Part shown: positions 27,263 to 38,762 of the stretch, piece by piece
How the letters are laid out: each line of letters opens with the position of its first letter
Numbering within the stretch: the stretch's first letter is position 1
Translations under genes and position numbers: made by a program
Assembly: GCF_004798865.1 (NCBI RefSeq)
Contig: NW_025336481.1
Span: forward strand, 30,045,444-30,109,443
Length of the DNA stretch: 64,000 bases
Reading direction: 5' to 3'
Origin: Varanus komodoensis
Taxonomy: Eukaryota > Chordata > Lepidosauria > Squamata > Varanidae
Notes under the pieces: model-generated
Database searches by the model: none
What the model was told of the DNA's origin: nothing
Seen by the model: only the letters and a program-made list of their open reading frames with translations

Positions 27263-27413
27263 ATTATATTGATATTCTGCCCTTTTCCTTGCATTGATCC
27301 CAGGAACACTTTCATAATCTTCCTGCTGCTCTCTATTTGATCATCATACCAGGTAGATTTGACTTAGAAAAATGACTGGCCTAGTCACCCAATGTGCTTC
27401 ATGGCTGGGTGGG
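27263..27413 (-). mobile_element. SINE family A, 3' part (split by an L2 insertion)
   Basis: On the plus strand the order gatattctgcccttttcc, aggtaga, gactggcctagtcaccca, cttcatggctgggtggga matches the reverse complement of the SINE's 3' half, strongly diverged. It stops where L2 LINE sequence starts; the matching other half is at 28181-28241. Confidence 0.68.
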
Positions 27414-28180
27414 ATCCATTTCAGTTGGTGTCCAGGCCTGGTTTTGTCACAGAAACAGCCTTGGTAGCCCCATATGATGACCTATGCCAGGACTGAGATG
27501 GGGAGTATGACCCTGTTGATACTGGTGGACTTCTCAGCAGTGTGAGGGGCCATCCTACTGTGGTTCTGTTCCTACTTGGAGAACCATTTCCAGAAGGTGC
27601 TGGCTGGGCAATATTGTTAAGCCCTGTGGATTCTCCAGCTTGGAATTCCTCAGAGGTCTGTTCTGTACCCCCTTCTCCACACTATTTAACATCCACATGA
27701 AACTGCTGAGTAGGGTCATCCAGAGTTTTGGAGTACGTTGCCATCAGTATGCTGATGACATGCAGCTCCATTTCTCCTTTTAGTCATCAGCAGATCTACC
27801 TGGACACAACACAGACTCTTGGGCCTTCCTCCAAGTGCGAACCCCTCAAGAGGCTTGAAGGGTGGCAACTAGGCCCTTTTCAGTGGTAGCCTCCCATCTG
27901 CAATAACATCCCTGCTATTGCCATCTTTTGGGTGCCAGGTTAAGGCAGCTTTCTTTGTGGAGGTCTGGTCATTCAGGAACTGATATGGTTGGTCAGGGGC
28001 CTTTACTCTTGGTTGGAACTTTTTAATAGACTTTTAATAGTATTTCAATGTTCTCTTATGTTGTTTTAAATTAATTTTTCTGTATTTATCTAGTGTATGT
28101 TATTGTTTCGATTTGTTGTTGTACACTACTCAGACAGCTTTAGCTACAGCTGGTATAGTCATAAATAAATAATAATAACT
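27414..28180 (+). mobile_element. L2-clade LINE fragment (RT box to 3' end)
   Basis: Plus-strand reading gives a reverse-transcriptase core around 27655-27780: LFNIHMKLL, then HQYADDMQLH, whose YADD box is the polymerase active-site motif. The 3' UTR follows (27840-28180), with a collapsed ORF2 end (gcagctttctttgtgg) and a tail of ATAA repeats. It is 5' truncated and decayed; it lies inside an older SINE of opposite strand. Confidence 0.72.
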
Positions 28181-28241
28181 AGAACACACATCTCCTGAGC
28201 CCAGTCGAACATTCTAGCCATTATTCCATACAAGCTCTCCA
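28181..28241 (-). mobile_element. SINE family A, 5' part (other side of the L2 insertion)
   Basis: gaacacacatctcctgagcccagt..aacattctagcca..attccata.aagctctcc corresponds to the reverse-complemented head of the same SINE, continuing where the fragment at 27263-27413 stops. Confidence 0.65.
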
Positions 28242-28456
28242 TACCAGGTCAGAATATTTGCTCATCTAACTCAGTGCTTTCTACTCTGGCTCACAGCAAC
28301 TACTGGATTCAGGCAGATAGGGAGACCTTGTGACATACTTTGGAAAGGACAGTCCTTTACTTGAAAGGCTGTTAGAATATCTGAAGGCATCTTCTGTGAG
28401 AAGGGCTATCTGGTCTACTTCCCATTAAGAGATCAAGAATAAGACAGCTGGACTTT

Positions 28457-28801
28457 GGAGTTGATCATCAGTAGTGGGTTAAACTGCTGAGCCACTGGGC
28501 TGGTTGATCAAAAGGTCGATAGTTCGAATCCACAGATGGGGTGAGCTCCCGTACTCTGTCCCAGCTCCTGCTAACCTTGCAGTTCGAAAGCATACAAATG
28601 CAAGTAGATAAAAAGGTACCACTTTGGTGGGAAGGTAACAGCATTCCGTCCATTTCAGTGTTTAGACATGCTGGTCACACGACCACAGAAATGTCTGCGG
28701 ACAACACTGGCTCCCTTGGCTAGAAAATGGAGATGAGCACCACCCCCAAGAGTCAGACATGACTGGACTTTAATGTCATGAGGAAACCTTCACCTTTACC
28801 T
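28457..28801 (+). mobile_element. Sauria SINE (tRNA-derived head, Bov-B-like tail)
   Basis: The order of landmarks matches the squamate Sauria SINE: gtgggttaaac..ctgagcc, the B-box-like gttcgaatcc, gggtgagctcccg, a second gttcgaaagcat, aaggtacc...gggaaggtaac, gtctgcggacaac, aaatggagatgagcacc, agagtcagacatgac, and a tail that ends in ccttcacctttacc. It is full length or nearly so and moderately diverged. The family moves with Bov-B LINE machinery (established knowledge) and is restricted to squamates, so this copy is the main taxonomic marker of the window. Confidence 0.87.
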
Positions 28802-29291
28802 GTAGTTGGCACCTAGGCAGAAGAGTGAGTAAACATATTGGCCACCTGACCACAATCTCCCTGCTCTGGCCAGATGTGCTGTGTTTCTGTGCAAATGACA
28901 GTCATCTCCCCCTCCGTCCAAGATGCTCTTCCCCCCTCTTTTTTGTTGACACATTTCCCTCTTTTGACTGTTCAGACGTAGCCCTAGGGGTGTTTCTCAT
29001 TATCCATAACCTGATGCTTTTAACTAGACCATCCAGAGACTGAAGACAGGGCCTTCCAAATGCAAATCAGATGCTCTTCTGTTGGTGCCTCCCTAATCAC
29101 TCATATTGTATGACTCCATCATCATTTTTCAAGACATAGGAGGCCTAGACTGGTCATCTTCTGGTGGGTGCAAGAAGGCTGAGTTTCAGTAATTGGGCAG
29201 ATGCCTGCGGCTATAACAGCAACAGCACTGAATTCCTGATATTCTTTCTTGTCTTCCTGATTGTTTTGTACCACTCAAGGAGGCAAATATA

Positions 29292-29565
29292 GAGTCAGTG
29301 TGGTGTAGTGGTTAAGAGCATGGGACTGGGACTCAGACGATCTGGGTTCTAGTCCCCACTCAGCCATGGAGCCAACTAGGTGACTTTGGGCCAGTCACAG
29401 ACTCTCAGCCCAACCTACCTCACAGGGTTGTTGTTGTGGGGAGGAGATGGGGAGGAGATGGAGGAGGAGATGTAAGCTGAAGGAGGAGATGTAAGCTGCC
29501 TTGAGCCCTTTGTAGGAAAAAGGCAGGCTATAAATCGAAAAATAAATAAATAAACAAACAAATAG
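29292..29565 (+). mobile_element. tRNA-derived SINE (family A) with an internal duplication
   Basis: The head gtcagtgtggtgtagtgg and B-box gggttctagtcc are intact. In the 3' half the block ggaggagatgtaagctg is repeated, so this copy is longer than its relatives. The tail is an AAATA/AAACA run. Confidence 0.82.
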
Positions 29566-30441
29566 GTTTTTCAGAACTTCTGGATTTTTGTTCCAATTGT
29601 ATTTATGATGTATCTCCTTTAGATCTATTGTTGTTGTTGTTGCTGTAAAACTATAAACAACATTCATTTCTGGCTTAAAAAATAGTGTAATGATGTTTGG
29701 GTGGAAATGATTTTCTGTGGGCTTTGAACTTTGCAAGTTCAGATGCAAATTAATTTGATCATGCCCTGCAGATGGATGAGTACATTGGGGCAGAGCTATC
29801 TATAAAATTCCAAAATGCCTTTTAAAAAGGGTGGTGGGGAAAGAAAATGCATCCTGGGATCCTGAGAAAGATGTAATCTCTTACATTGCCCATTCCCTTT
29901 TCTTTTAAAATCAGCTTAATGCAGAAACGGGACAGACAGACTCATCAGTAAACACATACTGAAGTGACATGAACAGAGATCAGTTCATCCATGGTAGCAA
30001 AGGGCAACGTCTTAAATAGCAGCAGCACTGAGTAATTATCAAGTATAGAGTAATATAATTGTATTAGAGGTTTGGTTCTTTTGATTATAGGTCTGGATGC
30101 AATCAGACTCTCTTTTCTTTAAGAATGTTGAGAATGAAAGACAGGAAAATAATGCATGCAGAAGCTATTCTGCTGAACCCTTTTCGAGGTAAGAGGAAAG
30201 AAGCAGGGAGACAATGCCCTTGCTCTCTTCCCAGCCCTTGCTTTAACTGTATGTCCTTGGAAAGTAACTCCAGCATCTAGAATTGCTAGACAATTGTTGT
30301 TGTTTTAAATGAAGGAAAAGTTGCATATTACAAGGAAAGTATAGACTTTTATTATAAGATCTGATATTGTAGTCAGGCAAATATTATATTTGAAGCAAGG
30401 TGGAAACTGATTAGAGTGTATGCAGACAAATGATTGGACTA

Positions 30442-30505
30442 ACACCAGAATGCACCTTTCAGTGCCTGTGAGTGCCTGTGAATGCACCTTTCAGTGCCTG
30501 TGAGG
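30442..30505. repeat. Short tandem duplication, about 32-bp unit
   Basis: gaatgcacctttcagtgcct occurs at about 30449 and 30480, giving two adjacent units. Confidence 0.82.
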
Positions 30506-30574
30506 TCATTCCAAGCCTCTGTGACTAATTTCACACTGCTCTGTGTGCTCTTCTCTAGTTTCTCTGTGTAATGT

Positions 30575-30715
30575 GGAAAAGTTGGAGCTGTGGGGAGGGT
30601 GGAATTCTGAAAGGTCCCAGGTTCAGTTTGCAGCATTTCCAGGTAAGGCTGGGAAAATCCTGTTTAAAACCCTTCAGAGCCACTACCACTCAAGGTGGTT
30701 AGCTAGCACAAAGCA
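30575..30715 (+). mobile_element. tRNA-derived SINE (family B), fragment
   Basis: ctgaaaggtcccaggttcagtttgcagcatttccaggtaaggctgggaaaatcctgtttaaaacccttcagagcc aligns by eye with the copy at 32403. Confidence 0.52.
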
Positions 30716-31867
30716 ACAGTATCTATGTGAAAAATATCCATCGATCTCTATGAAAGTGGAATATCAGAAAGCATTCACATGCCTAAGATAGGAACAAATG
30801 GACAGTATGGTAAAATTGGGAGTTACCATGTAGAAGATTGGCTGTGTGTTTGTGGGGAATCAATCCTTGAGGATTTAGGTTATTACATACTTGAGTGTCA
30901 GTTATATAGGGTTATAAGAAGTATATGCATGCCCTCTTTTCAAGGAACTGAAATATAGAGATGCAAAGGAGAAATCTTGTCATTTACTACAACCTTCCAA
31001 CCCTTATGTGATACAAAGGGTTGTGGCATTTGCTGTTAAATTGCTAGACACAGAGCAAAGTTTTTAATTCTATTGGAGTAAAGTACTACAAAGATTAAGA
31101 AATATGAAGGTAAGGCGGATGCTTTGACGTTAAAAGTCCTATATGCTATATGACATAATTGTTGCTTACCTACCGTATTTTGATTATATTTGGGTAAAAT
31201 ATGTATGTCATAGCATTGTGGTTTTTTAAATTGTATTTGCAAGAATCTTCTGACTGAGTAATGAATATACATCATATTACTTACATGGCCACTCAGTTCA
31301 GACTGAGATGAGCAGGTGGTGTGTCTCCAGGTGTGTTGAACATGTGCTCCAGGGGAAAGCAGCTGTACCAAAACACATCTGCAAAGACCAAAGTTGATAA
31401 ACACTGGTGCAGAATGAATAGGGTGGACGAATGTTGTAAGGCAGCTTCCTCGGATCCTGATGCAAAATAGCAAAAAGCTAGGTATGACTCATGAGGCTGT
31501 GGAGAGATTAAACATTCTTTCAGCTGTAATCATTTTAGTGAATTAGCCTGCATTTAAATTGCTGCATTTATCCTACAGTCATTACAACAGAAAAATAAAT
31601 ATGAAGAGTTTTTAAATTATCTGCTCCCACTGAATCTAAGAAGAGACCTAAAATTTTTGCTCACCCATTTGCTTCCCAGAAGGCATAAAGCTAACATCCC
31701 TGGTGAATCATGTGTAATGCTCCCCTTTATTTCAGTAAATTGAGCAGCTTTACAAGACATGGGAGAACAGCTCCTTTAAGTGGACAAATTGGCTTTTAAC
31801 TCTGATAGTGCCGCATGTGAAATATAAAGTATAAAAGTTTCCCTTAATTTTGTCTCCTTTCAAAAAG

Positions 31868-31944
31868 AGAAAAAGGGAAGGGAAGGGAAGTGGACAGATG
31901 GACAGACGACGGACGGACGGACGGACGGACGGACGGACGGACGA

Positions 31945-31976
<32 letters not shown>

Positions 31977-31978
31977 AA
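31868..31978. repeat. Compound microsatellite: GGGAA, ACGG, then GAAA
   Basis: Three different short units follow directly: a few GGGAA copies (31874-31890), about ten ACGG copies (31906-31944) and about nine GAAA copies (31944-31977). Confidence 0.9.
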
Positions 31979-32402
31979 CCCACTGCCCACACCCTTTACC
32001 CTAATAGGAGCTAGACACTCTCTAAAAGCTATTTCCCTTTAATACCACTCAACTGCTAAAACATAGCAATTACCTCAAAATACATCTGTCATTGAGGAGA
32101 GGAAGGAGGAGAAAACCTATTATTTCCTGTGGAACACTGAAATTTCTATTCATTCCTATTTTTCTTCCTAATTTTTCCTCAGTACTGTCCTGTATGACTT
32201 TCTGTAGAGCCCTTACATTAGACCAAGGCTCTTCTTTATTTGGATTTAAAACAAAACTCTCCATTGAACATATGAAATATGCTTTCTTAAAAATCTATGT
32301 TACTCTTCAATATAATTTTTTTCAGAGTAGAGTACAGAATGAAATGATAAAATATAAGCATGTTTAGTCTCATTTACAGAAATATGAAATGAATGTTTAT
32401 AA

Positions 32403-32540
32403 AGGAAGCCATCACTCAGTGCTAGGGCAAATGTTTGGCATGGACTCGGTCCCAGGTTCAAACCACAGCATACCCAAACAGGGCTGTGAAGAATCCCTGT
32501 CTAAAATGCTGAGAGAAGTTGCCAGTTAGTGCCACTGTCA
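32403..32540 (+). mobile_element. tRNA-derived SINE (family B), 5' part
   Basis: ctagggcaaatgtttggcatggactcggtcccaggttcaaaccacagcatacccaaacagggctgtgaagaatccctgtctaaaatgctgagagaagttgcc carries A- and B-box-like words. The 3' part is missing next to the CR1 at 32570. Confidence 0.58.
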
Positions 32541-32569
32541 GGATCTACAGAGCAGCAAGGCTCCCTCTG

Positions 32570-32882
32570 GTGGCTCTATGAGTACCTAAAAGGCTGCCGC
32601 AAAGAGGAAGGTCAAGATCTCATCTCACTGATGCCAGAGCGCAGGACACGGAATACTCAGTTTAAGCTGTGACAACCCTGATTCAGGGTTCCTGGACATC
32701 AGGAAAATCTTCCTGACTGTCAGACCAATATGACAGTGGAAACAGCTACCTAGAGAGGTGGTGGGCACTCCCACACTAGAGAAACTGGGCAGCCACCTGA
32801 GTGGGATGCTGGTGTCCTGCAACATCAGGGGGTTGGAACTGATGGCCTTCATGGCCCCTTCCAGGTTTACTATTCTATGATC
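32570..32882 (+). mobile_element. CR1 LINE 3' end
   Basis: gtacctaaaaggctgccgcaaagaggaaggtcaag (YLKGC.KEEGQDL), agtggaa.cagctacctagagaggtggtgggc, cctgcaacatcagggggttgga and the terminal tactattctatga match the same subfamily as 45311-46257, in the same order, without the reverse-transcriptase part. Confidence 0.82.
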
Positions 32883-34067
32883 TTCCTAAGAAATCAGCAT
32901 CACTTTCCTGCTTTGTGGTATTCCTCACAATAATCCAAATTATGTCATCAAAGGGATCAATCAGACGATGGTAGGAAGCTCCTTCTGACCAGTGGAGGTA
33001 GCCCAGAGACTTCTCTGTCAGCTTTTCTGAAGTACATGTGGCTTCCGGCAAGTGACTGGAAGCACCCACAAGGACCAATATTGGAAGTGAAGGCTGAGTC
33101 TCACTTGTGAGAGCAGCTCCTATGCTGAAAATTCAGTTTCCTGAGTGTTATGTGAAGCCTCAGCCAGGTGTGTCATCATGAGATCCTTGGTGGCTCTCAT
33201 ACTAAGGCCGACTAAATTTTGCATTCTGTTCCCAAGCATGGCCTTAAAGGAAGCCAAAAACAGGGCAGTGCTGTGATGGTAAAGCCAATTTTTCCTGTTT
33301 GGCATCAGATATCATCTTCACTGCCTCTGTCCTTAGAAGATTTATTTAATTATGAACTTGCCTAACCTTCCCCTCCCCTCAGACCATGCCTTAGGAAGGG
33401 AGACTGCTGTCATAGTTTAATCATTGTGCTAGAAAATTTGAATTCAAGAAAGTGTATTTTCCCAGGCACTCCTTTTTTCTGAAGCAAGATGAAGTGCCTC
33501 ACTGCAGCATATTCTCTTTCTTCTTATAGCATGCATTATTGGTTAAAAAACCCTCCATGTTTCAGGTGCCACTGTGATATTTATGCTATGGCAATCAATG
33601 GCTTCCCTTACTCTGTAATGTTCCATGAAATGTAAATATTTCTGAGCAGTAGCTTCCAAAATACCTGGAAGAGCTTAGAGCGGGAGGGAAAAGAGGGAAG
33701 AAGAACTGACTCTTTGATCCAGTAAAGCTCCTGAATAAATCACAAGGGTGCATGCTAGAGCTGAGATCCAAATCAAACTCACAAACATCTGATTTGTTTC
33801 TTTACTCATCTGCCAAGAAATAAGGTCAATTGCAGAAATTTATCAAAATATTCTATATTGTTTTTTGAGATAGGAAAGAAAGCCACTATCCCCCTCCATC
33901 CAGAATGCCCTGAAATGCTGCGTTTGGTGCATTGTGGGGGATATAAAATGGTAGCCAGCAGCACACACAAAAAAGTTAGCACACACAGACACAAATTCAC
34001 AGAAACCTTTAGGAGTAAGAACCTATGCTACTGAAACAGTTGTGAGGATCTAGGGAAAAACTCGAAA

Positions 34068-34140
34068 GGAAGGAAGGAAGGAAGGAAGGAAGGAAGGAAG
34101 GAAGGAAGGAAGGAAGGAAGGAAGGAAAGAAAAGAAAGAA

Positions 34141-34196
<56 letters not shown>

Positions 34197-34200
34197 AAAG
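34068..34200. repeat. GGAA then GAAA microsatellite, about 130 bp
   Basis: About 14 GGAA units shift to GAAA units, giving one all-purine strand of about 130 bp. Reading frames seen across it are artefacts of the repeat. Confidence 0.93.
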
Positions 34201-35499
34201 GAGAGAAACAGAAAAATCCAGTCCCCCTGCCCATACACTTACACCTGTTTTTTCCTTGTATTTTTCTGGAAATTGGAGGAAGTATCATTTCTTTCAGTGA
34301 GATTGTAATAATACCATGGGGGAATTTTGACCAGCTATTTGTGCAGACCTTTAGTGTAAATAGGTAGATTCCAATTTGTACTAATTTTTTTCTGTATTAA
34401 AAGAGCAAGAACAAGTGGTGCAGTAATAGTAGAAGTATTCTAGAGTCTGGGGATCCACACATGGAAGAAATTATAACAGCTCTTAGTCACAGTAAAGATG
34501 ATGCTGGGAAGAACTTATGGACAATCTCACTCAAAACTAGGAATGTTTCTTCCATTATTTGAAATAGAACTACGGCTACTTGATTAAGATGATCTTGACA
34601 TTTTGCACTTTTGGAACATTTTAATCAATTAAAAAGCAGGGATGATCTTAGGTTTGTTAATGTTGTTTGAGCAGATGGGCAGACAGACGGTGTGTAAAAG
34701 CATGTGGTAGAGGAGAGCAAGAGAAGCTGCTTGCTTGCATGCATTGCTGCTTTTAGGCAAGGGAAGAAGAAGGCTGTATATTTTTCATGGGATACAGACA
34801 GGATCAAGTGTAAAAGCTTCACAGCTGCTAATTTCAGAAGCTGCAAATCAGTTTCAAACAAAGAGGTGGTGTTATCTCAGTGGACTGGCAACATGGGCTT
34901 TGGTTCCTCTTTCAGACACTATGCTTCTTTAGAACTGATGGAGATGAGGTGCTATACCTCAATGAAGGGAAGAGAGATTTAGGGAGAAGACAGTTCAGGG
35001 AAGAGTCAGGTCAGGAAAGGAAATAGGACTGAGCAGCAGGGACTATGACACAGTGAACTATAGAGATGAAGAGCTGATAAGAAGAGGGCTTGGGGAGAGG
35101 GAAGACAGTTGGGAGAAATCCTACAAGAAGGTCAAAAGAAAGGAAGGGCTGTGGCAGTGGGCCAGAATGAAATGGTTAGCCAAGTGAGCTTTGCAACCTG
35201 GAGAACATTGGTCCATGGTACTAAGGAGGCACAGAGTTTCCCAATTCAGAGCTTGTATGTTTTTGCACTCATTTATCCTTAAACATGCGTGTTTGTATAT
35301 TTTTTTTCTGAATGTTCACATTTGCAGTGCAATTTCATTTTCCCCTAATAGACACATTTTGTATATTCATTGAAAGAGTCGGGTGACAGTTTATGTCCGT
35401 TTAGCTGTACTCTTCAAATGAACCACAGCAGCAACCTTAGACCTTTTTGATGTGAAAAAGTTTGGTCTTGGGAAGTCTTCATGGATAATACCCAGCATC

Positions 35500-35715
35500 A
35501 AATTTGTTCTTTATTGCTCCAGAGGGTTGGATTTGAACTCAAATGACAAGAAGTGGGAATGCCAACTAAATATTAGAAAACATCTCCTGATGGCACAAGC
35601 TGTTGAACAGTGGGACTAACTGTCTCAAAACTCTTCTTCATTAGAAAATTTTAAGCAGAGGCTGGTGGTGGCCACCCAATAAGATTTTCTGCTTCATCAG
35701 GAAAATGGTCTTTGA
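35500..35715 (+). mobile_element. CR1-type LINE 3' fragment
   Basis: ggttggatttgaactcaaatgacaag, attagaaaacatctcctgatggcacaagctgttgaacagtgggact and cttcattagaaaattttaagcagaggctgg follow the order of CR1/L3 3' ends, strongly diverged. Confidence 0.55.
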
Positions 35716-36574
35716 GGATCATTCCTTCTCTGTGATGCGCACTGCAACATAACAGCAATGAACCATGTGTTAATTATTTGTTGGCTTTGTACATGCAAGG
35801 AATATTCCACTGCCACTTTGAATATTGATCATGCCAATCAGGGGTTGTTCCCTAATGTCCAGACCCAAACACTGTAGGTTAACCTCAGGTTAATCAACCC
35901 AGAGTTTATTGACAGTTGGTAGTTAGGTTAATGGTAGATTGCTTAACCACAGGTAACACATACTATCCAGGTTCTGTAGTCACATTGACATTGGGAATAT
36001 TGAAAAATTCCCAACTAGGGTTTAGATATGTAAAAAGCAGCAGAATAAACCTGGTATATGCTACATAAAATTGTAGATTAATTAACCCATTATTTGCTGA
36101 GTCATATATGCAGAGCCCCTGTGATTCTTCTCCTACAAACCTGTAATTCTGTATCTGACAGTGCATACGTATCACTGGAACAGCAAGCACCACTGAGTTC
36201 AATGGCACTTGCTCCCAGATAGGTGTCTATATGGTTTCCACCTGTGTGGCTTAAGAGGATAGAGAGCCTGGCTATGAATCCAAGCCCCTGGGTTCAAGGC
36301 TGGTTGTTACTGACAGATGCATTTCTAAGCATGAGCACCCATGGATGAATAGAATGAAGTCATCTTAACACAATGTGAAAGTGTAGACCAAAGGGAGAAA
36401 ATCATGAAGCTTTCTGACGCTTTCGCAAAAGTGAAAGATCATCCCTTCTGGCATTTAAGTACTACAAATCTGAAACTCTGTGACAGTTCTTCCTCATTTT
36501 TTTTAAAAAGCACATAGCTGGATGGTTATAAGGGATGCTAAGATGTCAAGTGTGAACCATAGCAAGGGGATTCT

Positions 36575-36575
<1 letters not shown>

Positions 36576-36632
<57 letters not shown>
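36576..36632. repeat. AAAG to GA microsatellite
   Basis: Short AAAG run, then about 20 GA units. Confidence 0.92.
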
Positions 36633-36636
<4 letters not shown>

Positions 36637-37184
36637 TAATGCTTGCCTTGCACTCATTTAGCACTCATTTTGTAAATCTATTTTCATTTTCCAATAGCTA
36701 TTTTGAACATTTAATCTGAAATCTGTTAAGCTTTGTGCAGAAAGGTATTTTTAATATGTTTTAATTCCACATCTTAGAAACACTTTCACTCATATCTAAA
36801 TATATATTTATCATCATATCCTTTCTGTTCTCTGATTTGATTAACACATTTACAGTAACTGAGCATCATTGGGGAATGAGGACTGCTCTGTGACCTACAG
36901 GAAATGATCTGGTGATACAAAGTCCTGCTGATTTTATCGTGTCTTCTCACTGACAGTGGTTAGTGCCTTAAGTAAGCAATGTAGACAAACAACCTTTGCA
37001 AGCCCCTTCTCAATAAAAGTTGTGCAAAACCATGTGTGATCTTGTGCAAATTCCATTAATGTCAAAATGGCAAATGCAGATGTTCCTTGGGGTTGGGTCA
37101 CAGGTCATAAAAATGCAAAGCAAACAAATAAAAAACCTGAGAGAGTAAGCATACATGCAGTGTTACTGATGAACAACTTGTAAT

Positions 37185-37740
37185 TGTGCCTTACAAATTT
37201 TCTTTTACTAAAATTCCCACCCATTGTGGATTTCTTTTCTTTAGTTATCATTGTTCTGAGTTCATTAAAATTGGATTTCTTGAAATTGAAGGTACATGTT
37301 TGGCTACATTTGGCTTTTCTGTCCTTTAGAATCAAGGATTCAAGTATGGCATGGTCAATTTCCCCCAGAGTTCCTGTTGCTGCCACTTTGTCCAGCAGGT
37401 CTTCCAGCTGGTTTGTATCAAGTCAAAGACATCTATTCCTATTGTTCCTTTCCCCACTTTCTGTTGGAGGAAGTTATCAGCAACACATGTTAGGAATTTA
37501 TTGGAGGGACTGTGTTTGGTAGAATGTGTCTTCCAACAGATATTGGGGAAATTGAAGTCCCCCATAATGACAATATTATGCCTCTTTGAAACACTGGCAA
37601 TTTGCTTTTCAAAAGTTACATCCTCATCTTGTTCTTTACTGGGTGGTTGGTACCACTGTGTTCCTTTTACTCCTTGCTGCATTTATATTAATCCAGATGT
37701 TTTTGATGAAGCTACTAAAATGGTATTCTGAACCAGGTAC
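37185..37740 (-). mobile_element. CR1-clade LINE fragment, endonuclease region
   Basis: The minus strand encodes IVIMGDFNFPNICWKTH followed by NKFLTCVADNFLQQKV and, after a frame change, EIDHAILESLILKDRK and NFKKSNFNELRTMI. GDFNFP and the IDH triad segment are the hallmarks of the APE-type endonuclease of CR1 ORF2. It is an isolated internal piece with at least one frame shift. Confidence 0.82.
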
Positions 37741-38727
37741 GTACAGATATGGGTAACCTCCACAATCGTCCAATAATTTTCATGTTTACTAGAAGTCTCA
37801 CTGAAATCTTCAGTTCATTCCATATAGGTTGCTCATCTATACTGAACAGTTCTCATCATGGAGAAATTTACCAGAATTTAAATTTGGTACTGGAAATTTA
37901 CCAGAGTAAAAGTACTACTCATCTACAGTCAGCTTCTTTTCTGGGTACTTCTGTAGTCTCTCTGCTCTAACAAAAATGTAGCTGGCTGTGTTTGAAGTTT
38001 ACTGCTAAGACCTTCTGAGAGCTAGGAGTTTTTACCCAAAATAAGTCTGGGAATGCCCTCTTTGTAATCATCTGCTCACATGTCTCTTAGCAGCACACAT
38101 GGGTGACTAACCTTCTATGACTCCTAAAGGCAAGGAGAAAATGTCTTATCCAGTTATTTCAAAGCTTTTTTGCTTCCAAAGCAAACTAAATATAGAGGCA
38201 TGCTCTGACACTGTGACAGAAACTCATAACCTCAGGATCTGAAATTTGGTTAGTTGCTTTTCTCCTGAACAAAAAGAGGAAAGGGATTGGTCCTTACCTG
38301 AAATTACTACTTATTAATATTGAATAAACCAGAGCATATGCCTTTCTTAACTGTCTTTTCTACAACAAAATATGATATGATTTTCTTACTTCAAACCTGA
38401 ATCATATTTTAAAAAAATCTCTGGGTGAAACTAAAATAGTTTAGTACCTTTCTTCTCTCCTTTGGTCCTCAGTGTGCACTGTGTTTGCATAACAGAAGGG
38501 AAAGTACCATAATTTTGTGTTATCACTGTTACATCTCACATACAAAATAATCATTTAGCAATAGGAGTTCCTTATACGTTTTAATAAATAAATTGCTTGT
38601 TAATTTATTAATTATACCAAAAAGTGTGGTATATTAATTATACCAAACCTGAATGTGATTTTTAAAAATCATATGATTAGGCAAGTGAAGCACAAATGTT
38701 TGAGAAAGTCATTGTCTAACTTCTGAA

Positions 38728-38728
<1 letters not shown>

Positions 38729-38759
<31 letters not shown>
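38729..38759. repeat. GT microsatellite
   Basis: About 15 GT units. Confidence 0.92.

Positions 38760-38762
<3 letters not shown>

Larger units (their letters stand above)
28802..32402. other. Intergenic; SINEs and microsatellite, otherwise unrecognised
   Basis: Apart from elements listed separately, nothing is recognised. The 145-residue frame on the minus strand at 31036-31473 has no visible family motif. Confidence 0.55.
32883..37184. other. Intergenic; microsatellites and a CR1 scrap
   Basis: Named pieces are at 34068, 35500 and 36576. At 35876-35955 the words ggttaa and ttaacc recur about five times in both orientations. No coding signal. Confidence 0.55.

Noticed and set aside
28457-28560. 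A functional tRNA gene
   Set aside because: The tRNA-like boxes belong to the head of a Sauria SINE and lack a foldable full cloverleaf by eye.
31036-31473. A 145-residue minus-strand frame
   Set aside because: No domain, no splice or promoter context and no recognised family; within chance length for AT-rich DNA of this size.
34028-34288. Frames of 86 and 62 residues rich in FLSF/FLPS
   Set aside because: They are the translation of the GGAA/GAAA microsatellite.
35876-35955. Interstitial telomere repeat
   Set aside because: The words are ggttaa, not tandem ttaggg, and occur in both orientations.
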